A stretch of 64,000 nucleotides of DNA from Marinobacterium sp. LSUCC0821 (GTDB lineage Bacteria > Pseudomonadota > Gammaproteobacteria > Pseudomonadales > Balneatricaceae), in NCBI RefSeq assembly GCF_012848475.1, contig NZ_CP051666.1, positions 953,501 to 1,017,500 of the forward strand, read 5' to 3'. The translations under genes and the position numbers were made by a program. The notes under the pieces were generated by a model that saw nothing but the letters and a program-made list of their open reading frames with translations, was not told the origin of the DNA and did no database searches. Shown in pieces: positions 54,109 through 63,838 of this stretch (the stretch's first letter is position 1; each line of letters starts with the position of its first letter).

Positions 54109-54749
54109 TACGAAAAGATTTCGGGCTCTTTATCCTATCTATTCTGATATTTACGATCTTTCCTGGAATAGATCTATGGGTCAGCTCACTCTTTTATCAG
54201 AGTGGGTTCACCTACAAAAGCACTGCAGTGGCAACGTTAATCTATGAACTCTTTGCCAACATGCACTTTGTTCTATTTCCGTTGTTGATTGTGCTATCGA
54301 TTTTTACATACAGAAAATATCGAAACAAAGATTTAACCTTCAAACAGAATATCTACCTTTTCCTCACCCTATCACTATTCTTTGGCCCAGGACTGCTGGT
54401 GAATATCATCCTAAAGGATAACTCTATTGGCCGTGCCCGCCCCTCTCAAATCACAGAGTTTGGCGGCAGTAGCGATTTCACCCGCGCATTTGAATATTCA
54501 GGCGCGTGTGAAAGCAACTGCTCTTTTGTCAGTGGCCACGCATCGATGGGGTTTTTCTTTATAGGCCTTGGTTGGCTGATGCAGTCCAAGCGTTGGTTCT
54601 ATATTGGATTAGCGATTGGCGTAGTAGTCGGTTTCACCCGAATAGTTCAAGGTGGGCACTTCCTATCAGACACTGTATTTGCACTCTGGGCTGTCTATTG
54701 GGTAAACCTAGGGTTGGGCAAGATCCTTAAAATCAAATCACCATTTTGA
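54105..54749 (+). CDS. PAP2-family lipid phosphatase
   Basis: A 214-residue membrane phosphatase with about five or six helices. The three PAP2 motifs are visible: KDNSIGRARPSQ, SGHAS (in CSFVSGHASMGF) and RIVQGGHFLSD. It starts at GTG 54105, overlapping the GT39 stop codon. Related LpxE, LpxT or PgpB proteins act on lipid A, undecaprenyl pyrophosphate or phosphatidylglycerol phosphate. Operon position favours envelope lipid modification. It is followed by palindrome copy 2. Confidence 0.88.
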   Translation: MIRKDFGLFILSILIFTIFPGIDLWVSSLFYQSGFTYKSTAVATLIYELFANMHFVLFPLLIVLSIFTYRKYRNKDLTFKQNIYLFLTLSLFFGPGLLVNIILKDNSIGRARPSQITEFGGSSDFTRAFEYSGACESNCSFVSGHASMGFFFIGLGWLMQSKRWFYIGLAIGVVVGFTRIVQGGHFLSDTVFALWAVYWVNLGLGKILKIKSPF

Positions 54750-54767
54750 TCCATCAAAAACCAACAT

Positions 54768-54805
54768 CGGGGTCAGAGTAGTCTTATTAGACTACTCTGA
54801 CCCCG
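54768..54805. repeat. 38-bp perfect palindrome, copy 2 of 3
   Basis: CGGGGTCAGAGTAGTCT and its complement around TATT. It lies between the PAP2 gene and the photolyase gene, on the same strand, and shares ACAT before the arm with the other copies. It sits 18 bases after the PAP2 stop codon. Confidence 0.9.
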
Positions 54806-54872
54806 ACATCCAAATTTGATGTGATCCGATTGGCATATCCATTCTTATACCTCACCAAAATACGAGGTAGTC

Positions 54873-56324
54873 ATGCAAACTCAAATCAATATCGTCTGGT
54901 TTAAACGCGATCTGCGGCTGACTGATCACAAACCACTTAAAGCTGCGATTGATGCTGGGTTACCTACTCTTCTTTTATATACGTTTGAACCTGAACTATT
55001 TTCTGACCCGCACTACAGTGATCGACACTGGAAGTTTGTTTGGCAAAGCTTGCTGGACCTTAATCAACGTTTAGCTCCCTATAGTTCTCAAATTCACATT
55101 ATTTATGAAGAGCCTCTCAAGGCACTACAAACTATTCAGAATCAACATCAAATTCATACAATTCTTAGCTACGAAGAGACAGGGCTTCAAATCACTTTTG
55201 ATCGAGATTTGCGAATAGCCTCTTGGTGTAAGAACAACAAAATTAAGTGGAAGGAGTTTCCAACTGCCGGTGTCATTAGAGCCGCTAGAACACGGAAGAA
55301 CTGGCTCAAAAACTGGGATCAACAGATACTATCAGAGATAGAAACCTACAATCTAAATGATTTAAAAACCATCAATTTAAATATTCCTGCCTTCGTCGCA
55401 CCTGACGAGTGGAACACTCCAGAAAAACAGGTTCAATATGGCGGAGTCACTGCTGCTCAGCACGCTCTTAAGACCTTTATTGATACTCGAAGTGAGCTCT
55501 ACTCTAAAATGATCTCTAAACCCTCGGGTTCTCGGAAGCACTGTAGCCGCCTATCGCCATACCTTGCTTGGGGCAACCTCAGCCTTACTGAGGTGTATCA
55601 AACAGCAAAATCACACCCTCACAAAGGTAGTTGGAAAAAGGCACTCACAGCATTTCGATCGCGACTCCATTGGCACTGCCACTTTATTCAGAAGTTTGAA
55701 TCTGAAATCAGCATGGAACGTGAGCCAGTTAACCCCGGTTACATAAACTTCCCATGGCGAAATGATAGTAAAGTTGTACAGGATCTTCGTGCTTGGGAAG
55801 CAGGCAATACTGGAGTTCCGCTCATTGATGCAACCATGCGAGCACTCAATGAGACCGGGTACATCAACTTTCGCATGCGCGCCATGCTAGTAAGTTTTCT
55901 CTGTCACTATCTAAGAATTGATTGGCGTTTAGGCGTTCATCATCTTGCCCAACAATTTCTCGATTTTGAACCAGGCATTCACTACCCACAATTTCAGATG
56001 CAAGCAGGTGTTACGGGTATAAATACAATTCGTATATACAACCCTACCCTACAGGCACAAAAGCATGATCCAGACGCAGCGTTCATAACTAAGTGGGTCC
56101 CTGAATTAGCGAGCTTACCCGTCGAGCTAAGGTTTGAGCCCTGGAAGATGGGTATGCTTGAGCGAATGATGTTAGATCAGGATTATAAGTACCCTGACCC
56201 AATTGTAGAACTGGAGAAGGCAGCAGCAGAAGCGAGAGATCTGTTCTGGGGATGGCATAAACGCGCTGAGGTGAAGCAGTTTAATTCAGAGGTATTAAAG
56301 CGGCATGTAGTGGGGTCAGAGTAG
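54873..56324 (+). CDS. Photolyase/cryptochrome family protein, atypical
   Basis: A 483-residue flavoprotein. The N-terminal photolyase fold is clear ([16 protein letters not shown]). The FAD-binding half includes [45 protein letters not shown] and [28 protein letters not shown]. Where class I enzymes have NNGGWQW, with an Asn contacting flavin N5 and the first Trp of the electron-transfer triad, this protein reads [16 protein letters not shown] repair is therefore uncertain; it may be a cryptochrome-like photoreceptor or a little-studied photolyase clade. Its last codons (GSE, stop TAG) are inside palindrome copy 3. GAGGT precedes the ATG. Confidence 0.85.
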   Translation: MQTQINIVWFKRDLRLTDHKPLKAAIDAGLPTLLLYTFEPELFSDPHYSDRHWKFVWQSLLDLNQRLAPYSSQIHIIYEEPLKALQTIQNQHQIHTILSYEETGLQITFDRDLRIASWCKNNKIKWKEFPTAGVIRAARTRKNWLKNWDQQILSEIETYNLNDLKTINLNIPAFVAPDEWNTPEKQVQYGGVTAAQHALKTFIDTRSELYSKMISKPSGSRKHCSRLSPYLAWGNLSLTEVYQTAKSHPHKGSWKKALTAFRSRLHWHCHFIQKFESEISMEREPVNPGYINFPWRNDSKVVQDLRAWEAGNTGVPLIDATMRALNETGYINFRMRAMLVSFLCHYLRIDWRLGVHHLAQQFLDFEPGIHYPQFQMQAGVTGINTIRIYNPTLQAQKHDPDAAFITKWVPELASLPVELRFEPWKMGMLERMMLDQDYKYPDPIVELEKAAAEARDLFWGWHKRAEVKQFNSEVLKRHVVGSE

Positions 56325-56347
56325 TCTAATAAGACTACTCTGACCCC
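56312..56347. repeat. Perfect palindrome, copy 3 of 3, supplying both convergent stop codons
   Basis: Arms GGGGTCAGAGTAGTCT and complement around AATA. Read rightwards in the photolyase frame the left arm gives Gly-Ser-Glu-stop (TAG). Read leftwards in the frame of the opposing HExxH gene, the right arm gives Gly-Ser-Glu-stop as well. One element therefore closes both reading frames. Confidence 0.95.
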
Positions 56348-57111
56348 GATGTGCGAAGTGCATAGCCAAGTAGATCAAAGTACTTTCGAAAAGCTGCATC
56401 AACTTTTTGAGCCTCACTCTCAAGCAGATACCTACCTTCGGTGTCTCGCATCAAATCTTTAGGATTAATCAGCAGACTATTTTTAATCACAGCTCTAGAA
56501 ATCCACGACTCGAACGCACGAGCGAATAGCTCTTCTGGCAAGCTCCAATAGAGTCCACCTGCACGCTTATCAAGCACTACAGCGCGTTTTACATAGTCAC
56601 TAGCACTTTGATGGTCATCTGATAGAAAAATCGTTTTAAAAAGCTTTAATAAAGCATTATTAAGCGGGTGTGGTTTGAAGGTGAAATCAGCTAACCAAGC
56701 GGTGGTGGCAAACCTAGCTCCTGTATCCTCTTCAAAGCAGGTACTTGAAAGGTAGTGATCCAGTGCGTGGGCCCACTCATGAGCAAGACTTCCAATGCCT
56801 GCATGCTTAGCAAGCGCCAATACTCTTGCAGATGGCTGATAGTGTGCACAGACACCCGGTTGACCACCGGTACCGTAGTGAAGAGATAGGGTGCCACGCA
56901 GGGAGATGGCAAAATTGGGCAGGGCTAATATCTCTTGAAGATCGAGCAGCGCGATGAAGAACTCCTCTGCACGCTGCTTCTGTTCGGCATCCTTTACCCA
57001 GGCCCCAATCTTAACGGAGCGGAAATCGAAGAAATTTCGCACCTCGTTAAAACCAGGTGAATGACCTAGGTTTCTGGCAGGGCCATTGCGCCATACGCGA
57101 TTAAGTGCCAA
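56335..57111 (-). CDS. HExxH metalloprotease-like protein (LPD1/CLCA_X type)
   Basis: A 258-residue protein. The zinc-protease motif HEWAH with a downstream histidine lies in GIGSLAHEWAHALDHYL (His111, Glu112, His115), in the same setting as LPD1 (large polyvalent protein-associated) domains. A second block PEELFARAFESWIS (about 190-203) is also typical, as the E supplies a third ligand in relatives. No signal peptide is seen, so it is likely cytosolic. Vibrio and Shewanella carry similar stand-alone proteins annotated CLCA_X family. Its last three codons are supplied by palindrome copy 3. The substrate is unknown. Confidence 0.7.
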   Translation of the reverse strand: MALNRVWRNGPARNLGHSPGFNEVRNFFDFRSVKIGAWVKDAEQKQRAEEFFIALLDLQEILALPNFAISLRGTLSLHYGTGGQPGVCAHYQPSARVLALAKHAGIGSLAHEWAHALDHYLSSTCFEEDTGARFATTAWLADFTFKPHPLNNALLKLFKTIFLSDDHQSASDYVKRAVVLDKRAGGLYWSLPEELFARAFESWISRAVIKNSLLINPKDLMRDTEGRYLLESEAQKVDAAFRKYFDLLGYALRTSGSE

Positions 57112-57128
57112 TGAAAAATGGCTCCAGA

Positions 57129-58064
57129 TTAGAGATCAATTTCCAACAGAGGTGTTTTACTACGAGAGCAGCAGACAGTGATCTGACGGTTAGCCGCATG
57201 CTCCTCATCACTCATGTAGAGATCTCTATGGTCAGGCTCGCCTGAGATCACATCCACCAAACAGGTACCGCAGACACCCGACTCACAAGAGAGTGGTACG
57301 AAGACGCCAGCATCTTCGAGCACTTGAGAAATGGTCTGGTCTACTGGAATCTGATACTCTTCACCCGAAGATTTTAGCTTCACGGTAAAAGGCTTATCAC
57401 CATCCTCTAACTCTGGGACCGCTGCATTGAAGTATTCTCGGTTAAGTTGATCTGAACGCCACCCTGCCTCTTTGGCCACTTCCAACACTGCATCAATAAA
57501 GCGCTGCGGGCCACAGACATAGAGCTGCTCATCAGCGCCAGGAGCTGCAACCTTATCTGCTAAATCAAGAGTCCCCTCTGATGAGAAACTAAACTGAACA
57601 AAATCACTATTTATTAAATCAGAATAAAAAGCCGCTTTATCTGAAGACTTTGCCCGGTAGAGAAGATCAAATTTGCTACCACGTCCTTCAAGTTCACGTG
57701 CCATAGCCAACATCGGAGTGATACCAATACCTGCGGCAAAGAGGCGGTGATTTGAGGCTGTCTTCAAGCCGAAATGGTTTTGCGGCTCATCTGATTCAAT
57801 AACGTCATCCACAGCTAAAGCAGCAACTGCTTTAGAGCCACCACGCGACTCACTTTCAATAAGCACTGCCAACTCATATGCTGCAGGACTCTCTGATGGG
57901 TTACACAGCGAGTACTGTCTGCTCAGACCTTTACCAAGGTGAAGGTTAAGATGCGCACCTCCGCCAAAACCTGGAAGCGCTGCACCATCAGCCGACTCTA
58001 GTTTTAAACCAACAATCTGATCGGTTAGTTGAGTTTTACTCGCTACACGTAACTTGAGCATCAA
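57129..58064 (-). CDS. vanB: Vanillate O-demethylase reductase subunit VanB
   Basis: A 311-residue iron-sulfur flavoprotein. The N-terminal flavin domain includes LSRQYSLCNPSE, the NAD domain LFAAGIGITPMLAMARELEGRG with YVCGPQRFIDAVLE, and a C-terminal plant-type 2Fe-2S domain with CESGVCGTC and CCSR. It passes electrons from NADH to the VanA Rieske centre. Its start overlaps the vanA stop codon (ATGA), so the two are co-translated. Other demethylases of phenolic ethers share this architecture. Confidence 0.9.
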   Translation of the reverse strand: MMLKLRVASKTQLTDQIVGLKLESADGAALPGFGGGAHLNLHLGKGLSRQYSLCNPSESPAAYELAVLIESESRGGSKAVAALAVDDVIESDEPQNHFGLKTASNHRLFAAGIGITPMLAMARELEGRGSKFDLLYRAKSSDKAAFYSDLINSDFVQFSFSSEGTLDLADKVAAPGADEQLYVCGPQRFIDAVLEVAKEAGWRSDQLNREYFNAAVPELEDGDKPFTVKLKSSGEEYQIPVDQTISQVLEDAGVFVPLSCESGVCGTCLVDVISGEPDHRDLYMSDEEHAANRQITVCCSRSKTPLLEIDL

Positions 58065-59095
58065 GCACTCTCCTGTTCAGCTTTGATTGCCCTATCAATT
58101 AAACGACGCGCCTGCACACCACCCGCATCGATATCAAGCTTCAGAAGGTCACGATCTGGGTAACGCGACAGGTTACGCTGCTGCGCCTCAAGAACCTCTA
58201 AATCTTCTGCGAAAATACCACCCTGCCCTTCACGGATCTTGTCGGTAAGCTCTGCATCTTGCGCCTGGAAGTTACGTGCCATGCCCCAGAAATAGTGCAT
58301 GTTCTCATCAGTCTCTGGTGTTATGAAATCAACTACAACACTGCCTGCGCGTTTCTCTGCCGGCGCTTCAAAACCACCATTACCGGCAAGTGCGACACCC
58401 ACATCAATCATGATATGGCTAGGTGTGTTAAAGCGGCAGATCTGCCAACGATCAACGTCAGCATCCTTATCAAGACCTTGAAAGCCCATCGCCATCTGCC
58501 AGAAGGGAGGCGCTTTAATATCACTCATGTAACGCTCGGTAATAACCTGATCACCCTCCATACGAGTCTTTACAGGTGTCTCATCGATCTCTTTCTGACC
58601 GATACTAGTCGAGTGAACATAGGTCTCGTGCGTTAAGTCCATAAGGTTATCGATCATTAGACGGTAGTCACACTTGATGTGATAGTGGCCGCCACCGTAG
58701 GCCCAATCGTCCGACTCTGCCCAGTGGAAAGTCGGTACTGGTGTCTCGGCCGCAACCGCTTTATCGCCAGGCCATACCCAGATAAAGCCGTACTTCTCTT
58801 CTACAGGAAACGACTTAGTACAAGGGAAGCGATCGGTACGCTGCTTAGGCATAGAGAGGGTATTACCATCCGGCCCCATGCGCAGTCCGTGATAGCCACA
58901 TACCAGCTCACCATCTTCAACGTAACCTAAGGACATGGCTGCACCACGGTGCGGACAGAAGTCCTCAATAGCCGCAATCTTGTCACCCTTGCCACGGTAT
59001 AGCACTAAGTTGTGGTTACAGATAGTGCGACCCAGCGGCTTATCAGCCACCTCATTAGACATGGCAGCCACGTACCAAGCGTTACGGATATGCAT
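58061..59095 (-). CDS. vanA: Vanillate O-demethylase oxygenase subunit VanA
   Basis: A 344-residue Rieske oxygenase that demethylates vanillate to protocatechuate and formaldehyde. The Rieske ligands are Cys47, His49, Cys66 and His69 (FCPHRGAAMSLGYVEDGELVCGYHGL). The mononuclear iron site is in MDLTHETYVHSTSIG. Length is typical. Together with mobA it gives two routes to protocatechuate, although no ring-cleavage gene is in the window. A divergent AraC regulator lies upstream. Confidence 0.9.
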   Translation of the reverse strand: MHIRNAWYVAAMSNEVADKPLGRTICNHNLVLYRGKGDKIAAIEDFCPHRGAAMSLGYVEDGELVCGYHGLRMGPDGNTLSMPKQRTDRFPCTKSFPVEEKYGFIWVWPGDKAVAAETPVPTFHWAESDDWAYGGGHYHIKCDYRLMIDNLMDLTHETYVHSTSIGQKEIDETPVKTRMEGDQVITERYMSDIKAPPFWQMAMGFQGLDKDADVDRWQICRFNTPSHIMIDVGVALAGNGGFEAPAEKRAGSVVVDFITPETDENMHYFWGMARNFQAQDAELTDKIREGQGGIFAEDLEVLEAQQRNLSRYPDRDLLKLDIDAGGVQARRLIDRAIKAEQESA

Positions 59096-59238
59096 GACGA
59101 ACTCCTTTTAATTTTATGAAGCCAGTATCGCAATTTACTGCATACTTCCCAACGCAAAAAATCGCTATAAAATTGCACTTTTCGATCAAATAATACAAAT
59201 TAAGTTGAATTACTTAAAATAGATTTACTTTTTTCGTC

Positions 59239-60102
59239 ATGCAGAGCTCTAATAAATCACAACAAACGCCCAACTATGCACTCTATGGTGATAGCCAAGG
59301 TGACGCTGAAGCGGGGTTTGTGCACATAGAAACTGTGCAAAAGAGTAGTAAGCCCTATAAAGGTGTCATTAAACCGCACCAACATCGCGATCTTTTTCAA
59401 ATATTAATCATCGAACGCGGTGAAGCTGAAATTCAGTTGGGGGATGACCAGATATCCATCAATGAGCCAGTCGTAGTCACACTGCCACCAGAGAGCAGAC
59501 ACGGTTTCCATTTCCATAACGGTATACGTGGAGTCATTTTAAGCATTGCCCTTCCTCTAATAGAGAGTAGCAGAGAACGGCTATCGAACAGTGCCTCCAT
59601 TTTACTATTGGGCGAGAAAGCGGATACCGCTAAACAGATACTCACCATCGCTAATCTTCTGATAGAGGAGCAACAACAACCCACTGATCAACAAGGTGTA
59701 TCACTTCACCTAATCGATACGCTGTTTGCCATGATTAAGCGGGTAGATAACGCACTCACACTCAGTGACAAGTTACCGGAGACTTTAAAACGCTTCTCAC
59801 AGCTAATCGAAAACAAACTGGACCAACGACTCGATATAGATGATTACGCAGCAAAATGCGGTGTATCAACTAGCACCTTAAATAGACTTTGTAAGCAGCA
59901 CTTTGGCAAAAGCTCGCTGCAGATGATTAATCAGCGATTAGCCATTGAGATTAAACGAAGATTAGCCTTTACCCAGCGTTCTATTGCGCTGATCTCAGAT
60001 GAGTTAGGTTTCAGCGAACCGGGGTACTTTACCCGTTTCGTGAAACGAGAGTTAGGTGAAACACCGATGGCGTTTCGCAAGAGACATAGGTTTGGGCAAT
60101 GA
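59239..60102 (+). CDS. AraC-family transcriptional regulator, probably of vanAB
   Basis: A 287-residue regulator. An N-terminal cupin-type effector domain (HQHRDLFQILIIERGEAEIQLGDDQ) is followed by two C-terminal helix-turn-helix motifs (about 200-285: RLDIDDYAAKCGVSTSTLNRLCKQHFGKSS and ISDELGFSEPGYFTRFVKRELGETPMAFRKRH). It resembles AraC regulators of p-hydroxybenzoate catabolism (PobR/PobC type). It is divergent from vanA, with 143 bases between starts. The ligand may be vanillate or a product of it. Confidence 0.85.
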   Translation: MQSSNKSQQTPNYALYGDSQGDAEAGFVHIETVQKSSKPYKGVIKPHQHRDLFQILIIERGEAEIQLGDDQISINEPVVVTLPPESRHGFHFHNGIRGVILSIALPLIESSRERLSNSASILLLGEKADTAKQILTIANLLIEEQQQPTDQQGVSLHLIDTLFAMIKRVDNALTLSDKLPETLKRFSQLIENKLDQRLDIDDYAAKCGVSTSTLNRLCKQHFGKSSLQMINQRLAIEIKRRLAFTQRSIALISDELGFSEPGYFTRFVKRELGETPMAFRKRHRFGQ

Positions 60103-60179
60103 CTGTAGGAACCTACCCGAAGGGTCGGTGACCTAGTTCGGCACCCCTACGGGGAGCCTCGTACAGTAGAGCAGGCCTT

Positions 60180-61133
60180 TCAGACCAGCGCCGCCGCAGC
60201 CCCAATCAGCCCTGGCTCATCCGCCATCATCACATAAGTCGGGATAGAAGCCATATAGCCATCAAAGCGCCCTTTCGCTTCAAAACGAACACGGAACGAG
60301 CTCTGTTTGAAGAAATCGATCATACGTGGAGCAATACCACCGGTGATGTAGACACCACCCTGCGCACCATAAGAGAGTGCGAGACTTCCAGCCACACTAC
60401 CGTATATCGCACAGAACTGATCTAGGGTTTCAAGAGCAAGCTGATCGCGTTTCTCAAATGCTAGATGTGAAATTTCAGCGGGCTTCAAACGCTCTACCGG
60501 TTCATCACGGATATCACCTAGCGCCTGGTAGATATTTTGAATACCCATGCCTGAAACCAAACGCTCAGCGGAGACATGCGAGTAGCGCTTCATCAACCAG
60601 CGAAGGATCTCAATCTCTTGTTCGTTGATCGGGGCAAAATCTACATGACCACCCTCGGTCACCAGTGGAATAGCAACACCGTTTGAACGCACCAACCCAG
60701 AAACACCCAGGCCAGTACCCGCACCTAAAACAGCGATAGGGAAACCCTCGAGTGGGGCACCCTCACCCACTTGAATCAGCTGCTCAGACTTAAGCACTGA
60801 GGCTGCATAGGCCATGGCAGCATAATCATTGATGACGCTAAGCGTCTTAAAGCCAAACTTAGCTTGTAGTTCTGATTTAGAGAACTTCCAGCCACTATTG
60901 GTCATGCTAATCATGTCCAGATGGGTAGGACAGGCAATTGCAATACAGACACGTTCCGGAACATCACTGCCAATCTGTTTTAGATAGGCTTCGATAGCAT
61001 CATCAATATTAGGAAAATCTTCAACAGCAAGATTCACAACCTGCGTGGGATTTAAACTTCCAACCTCAACCAAAGCAAAGCGCGCATTGGTACCACCGAC
61101 ATCAGCAATTAGAGATACGTTTTGATCGTACAT
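60180..61133 (-). CDS. glk: Glucokinase
   Basis: A 317-residue ROK-unrelated bacterial glucokinase (Glk/HxkA type) that phosphorylates glucose. Family blocks include LIADVGGTNARFALVEVG, CIAIACPTHLDMISMTNSGWKFSK, VLGAGTGLGVSGLV and VTEGGHVDFAPINEQEIEILRWL. ATG 61133 (MYDQNVSLIAD) is preferred; a longer in-frame start at 61187 would include the HexR-like box. Its product feeds Zwf and the Entner-Doudoroff pathway. Confidence 0.93.
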   Translation of the reverse strand: MYDQNVSLIADVGGTNARFALVEVGSLNPTQVVNLAVEDFPNIDDAIEAYLKQIGSDVPERVCIAIACPTHLDMISMTNSGWKFSKSELQAKFGFKTLSVINDYAAMAYAASVLKSEQLIQVGEGAPLEGFPIAVLGAGTGLGVSGLVRSNGVAIPLVTEGGHVDFAPINEQEIEILRWLMKRYSHVSAERLVSGMGIQNIYQALGDIRDEPVERLKPAEISHLAFEKRDQLALETLDQFCAIYGSVAGSLALSYGAQGGVYITGGIAPRMIDFFKQSSFRVRFEAKGRFDGYMASIPTYVMMADEPGLIGAAAALV

Positions 61134-61151
61134 ATTCGTTAATAACTCATA

Positions 61152-61166
61152 AGTAAGTTTATTACA
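61152..61166. promoter_or_regulatory. HexR-like operator upstream of glk
   Basis: AGTAAGTTTATTACA has the GTAA-N5-TTAC frame of the HexR box and matches 11 of 15 positions of the perfect edd site. It lies 20 bases before the glk start. Confidence 0.55.
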
Positions 61167-61371
61167 AAATTTTATAACTCTTTCCAAACACTGGAGCTCT
61201 GAAGTTGGAATTTATAGTTATCAGGCTTTCTGATAAGTTAAGCGTCAAGGCGTGTTTACGAAGGCCTAGTGGAGCTATGTCTAGAAAACACAACGCAGAG
61301 GGTTAATTTATCTGGAAGCCCCGAAGGGAGCGCTAGTTCTGCTAACTAAAAATTCCACCGAAAGAGCGACC

Positions 61372-62232
61372 TCATTTCGCTGGATAGCGAGTATCCTTCA
61401 AGCTGTCTTTAATCGCCTTAAGGTGTTTCAAGAAATCCGGACCACGGCGAAGTGTTACACCAGTCGCCAGGATATCAATCACAGTCAAATGCATAATTCG
61501 TGAAGTCATCGGCATGTAGACATCGGTATCCTCTGGTGCGTCCACATCCACAACAATCGAACAGTGGTCTGCCAACGGTGAATTAGGCGCAGTAATACCT
61601 ATAACGGTAGCTCCAGACTGACGGCCGATTTCAGCCACATCAACAAGGTCTTTAGTACGTCCCGTGTAAGAGATCACAACGATAACATCACCTGTACTAG
61701 ACGCTGCAGCAGACATACGCTGCATCAGGATATCATCGTACGCCGTTACAGGAATATTAAAACGGAAGAACTTGTGCTGTGCATCAGTCGCCACAGGCCC
61801 AGAAGCACCTAGACCATAGAACATGATCTGCTTAGCTTGAATCAGCTGATCCACAGCCAAGTTGATTGTCTGTGGATCGATATTCTTCTTAGCTTGTACA
61901 AGGGCTGCGATAGTCGCGTCGATGATTTTGTTAGTGTAACTCTCAGCATCATCGTCTGGCTCTACGTTACGGTTGACGTAAGGCACACCACTCGCCAAAG
62001 CTTGTGCAAGATGGAGTTTAAAATCGGGAAAACCCGCTGTATTAAAGCGCTTACAGAAACGGTTAACTGTAGGCTCACTCACCTGTGCAGCGCGCGCCAA
62101 AACAGCAATAGAGGAGCGCGTAGCAGCCTGCGGATCAGCAAGAATCACCTCTGCCACCTTACGTTCAGACCGATTCAATGAGTCAAGTTCGTTACTGATC
62201 TCTTGAACAATATTGGTCGCCATCGCGTTCAT
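61372..62232 (-). CDS. hexR: RpiR-family regulator HexR
   Basis: A 286-residue regulator. The N-terminal HTH_6 domain (about 10-80, [24 protein letters not shown]) binds DNA, and a C-terminal SIS sugar-isomerase domain (about 125-255, [23 protein letters not shown] ... [23 protein letters not shown]) binds KDPG. It matches HexR rather than GlcC or other RpiR members by the [16 protein letters not shown] opening and the length. Boxes of the form TGTAAT-N3-ATTACA found before edd, zwf and glk fit its known targets. An alternative start is the ATG three codons later. Confidence 0.92.
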   Translation of the reverse strand: MNAMATNIVQEISNELDSLNRSERKVAEVILADPQAATRSSIAVLARAAQVSEPTVNRFCKRFNTAGFPDFKLHLAQALASGVPYVNRNVEPDDDAESYTNKIIDATIAALVQAKKNIDPQTINLAVDQLIQAKQIMFYGLGASGPVATDAQHKFFRFNIPVTAYDDILMQRMSAAASSTGDVIVVISYTGRTKDLVDVAEIGRQSGATVIGITAPNSPLADHCSIVVDVDAPEDTDVYMPMTSRIMHLTVIDILATGVTLRRGPDFLKHLKAIKDSLKDTRYPAK

Positions 62233-62355
62233 CTCCTAACACTTAAAACTCAATACTAATCTGGTACTCAGTTCGCATAAATTATTAAATCTGCGCCACT
62301 GACTCTTGAATCAATCCTGATACCCAACTCAATTGGTAAGAAGATTCAACAAAGA

Positions 62356-62370
62356 AGTTACTAAATTACC
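62356..62370. promoter_or_regulatory. HexR-like box in the hexR-gapA interval
   Basis: AGTTACTAAATTACC matches 11 of 15 positions of TGTAATTAAATTACA. The 450-bp interval 62233-62682 also holds TGTA-N8-TACA at 62564-62579. Otherwise it is AT-rich with no gene seen. Confidence 0.4.
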
Positions 62371-62614
62371 GAGAGAGATTAACAAAACTGAAAAGAAATT
62401 ACTTCATTTTTGTATCAATTACATAAAAATGAGTATCTGCCTAGTGAACCAAAATGAGAGCAAATAACCCTTACAACCCATTAAATATTGAAATATACAT
62501 AGAGATAGATGGTATAAAGAGTTTGGCAGCAGCTATTGTACTAAAGTTAAAAAAGGGTAAAAATGTACGTAATTTTACAACATTTATAAATTAACTAACT
62601 TACCTAGAGCTAAC

Positions 62615-63687
<1,073 letters not shown>

Positions 63688-63697
63688 ATCAAAACTG

Positions 63698-63726
63698 AAT
63701 AAGCCAGGCCTCTATGCCTGGCTTAT
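63698..63726 (+). terminator. Terminator after gapA
   Basis: AATAAGCCAGGC and GCCTGGCTTATT are exact complements around a six-base loop, followed by a moderately T-containing tract. It separates gapA from the pyruvate kinase gene. Confidence 0.75.
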
Positions 63727-63838
63727 TCGTGATATAACATACTCTTAACACAAGAGTGTTTTGATTAGTCGGACTTAATGATTAATCAAAACATTTTTGC
63801 TGATGCACTAACTGTGTCAGCCCATTTAAGGATTGATA

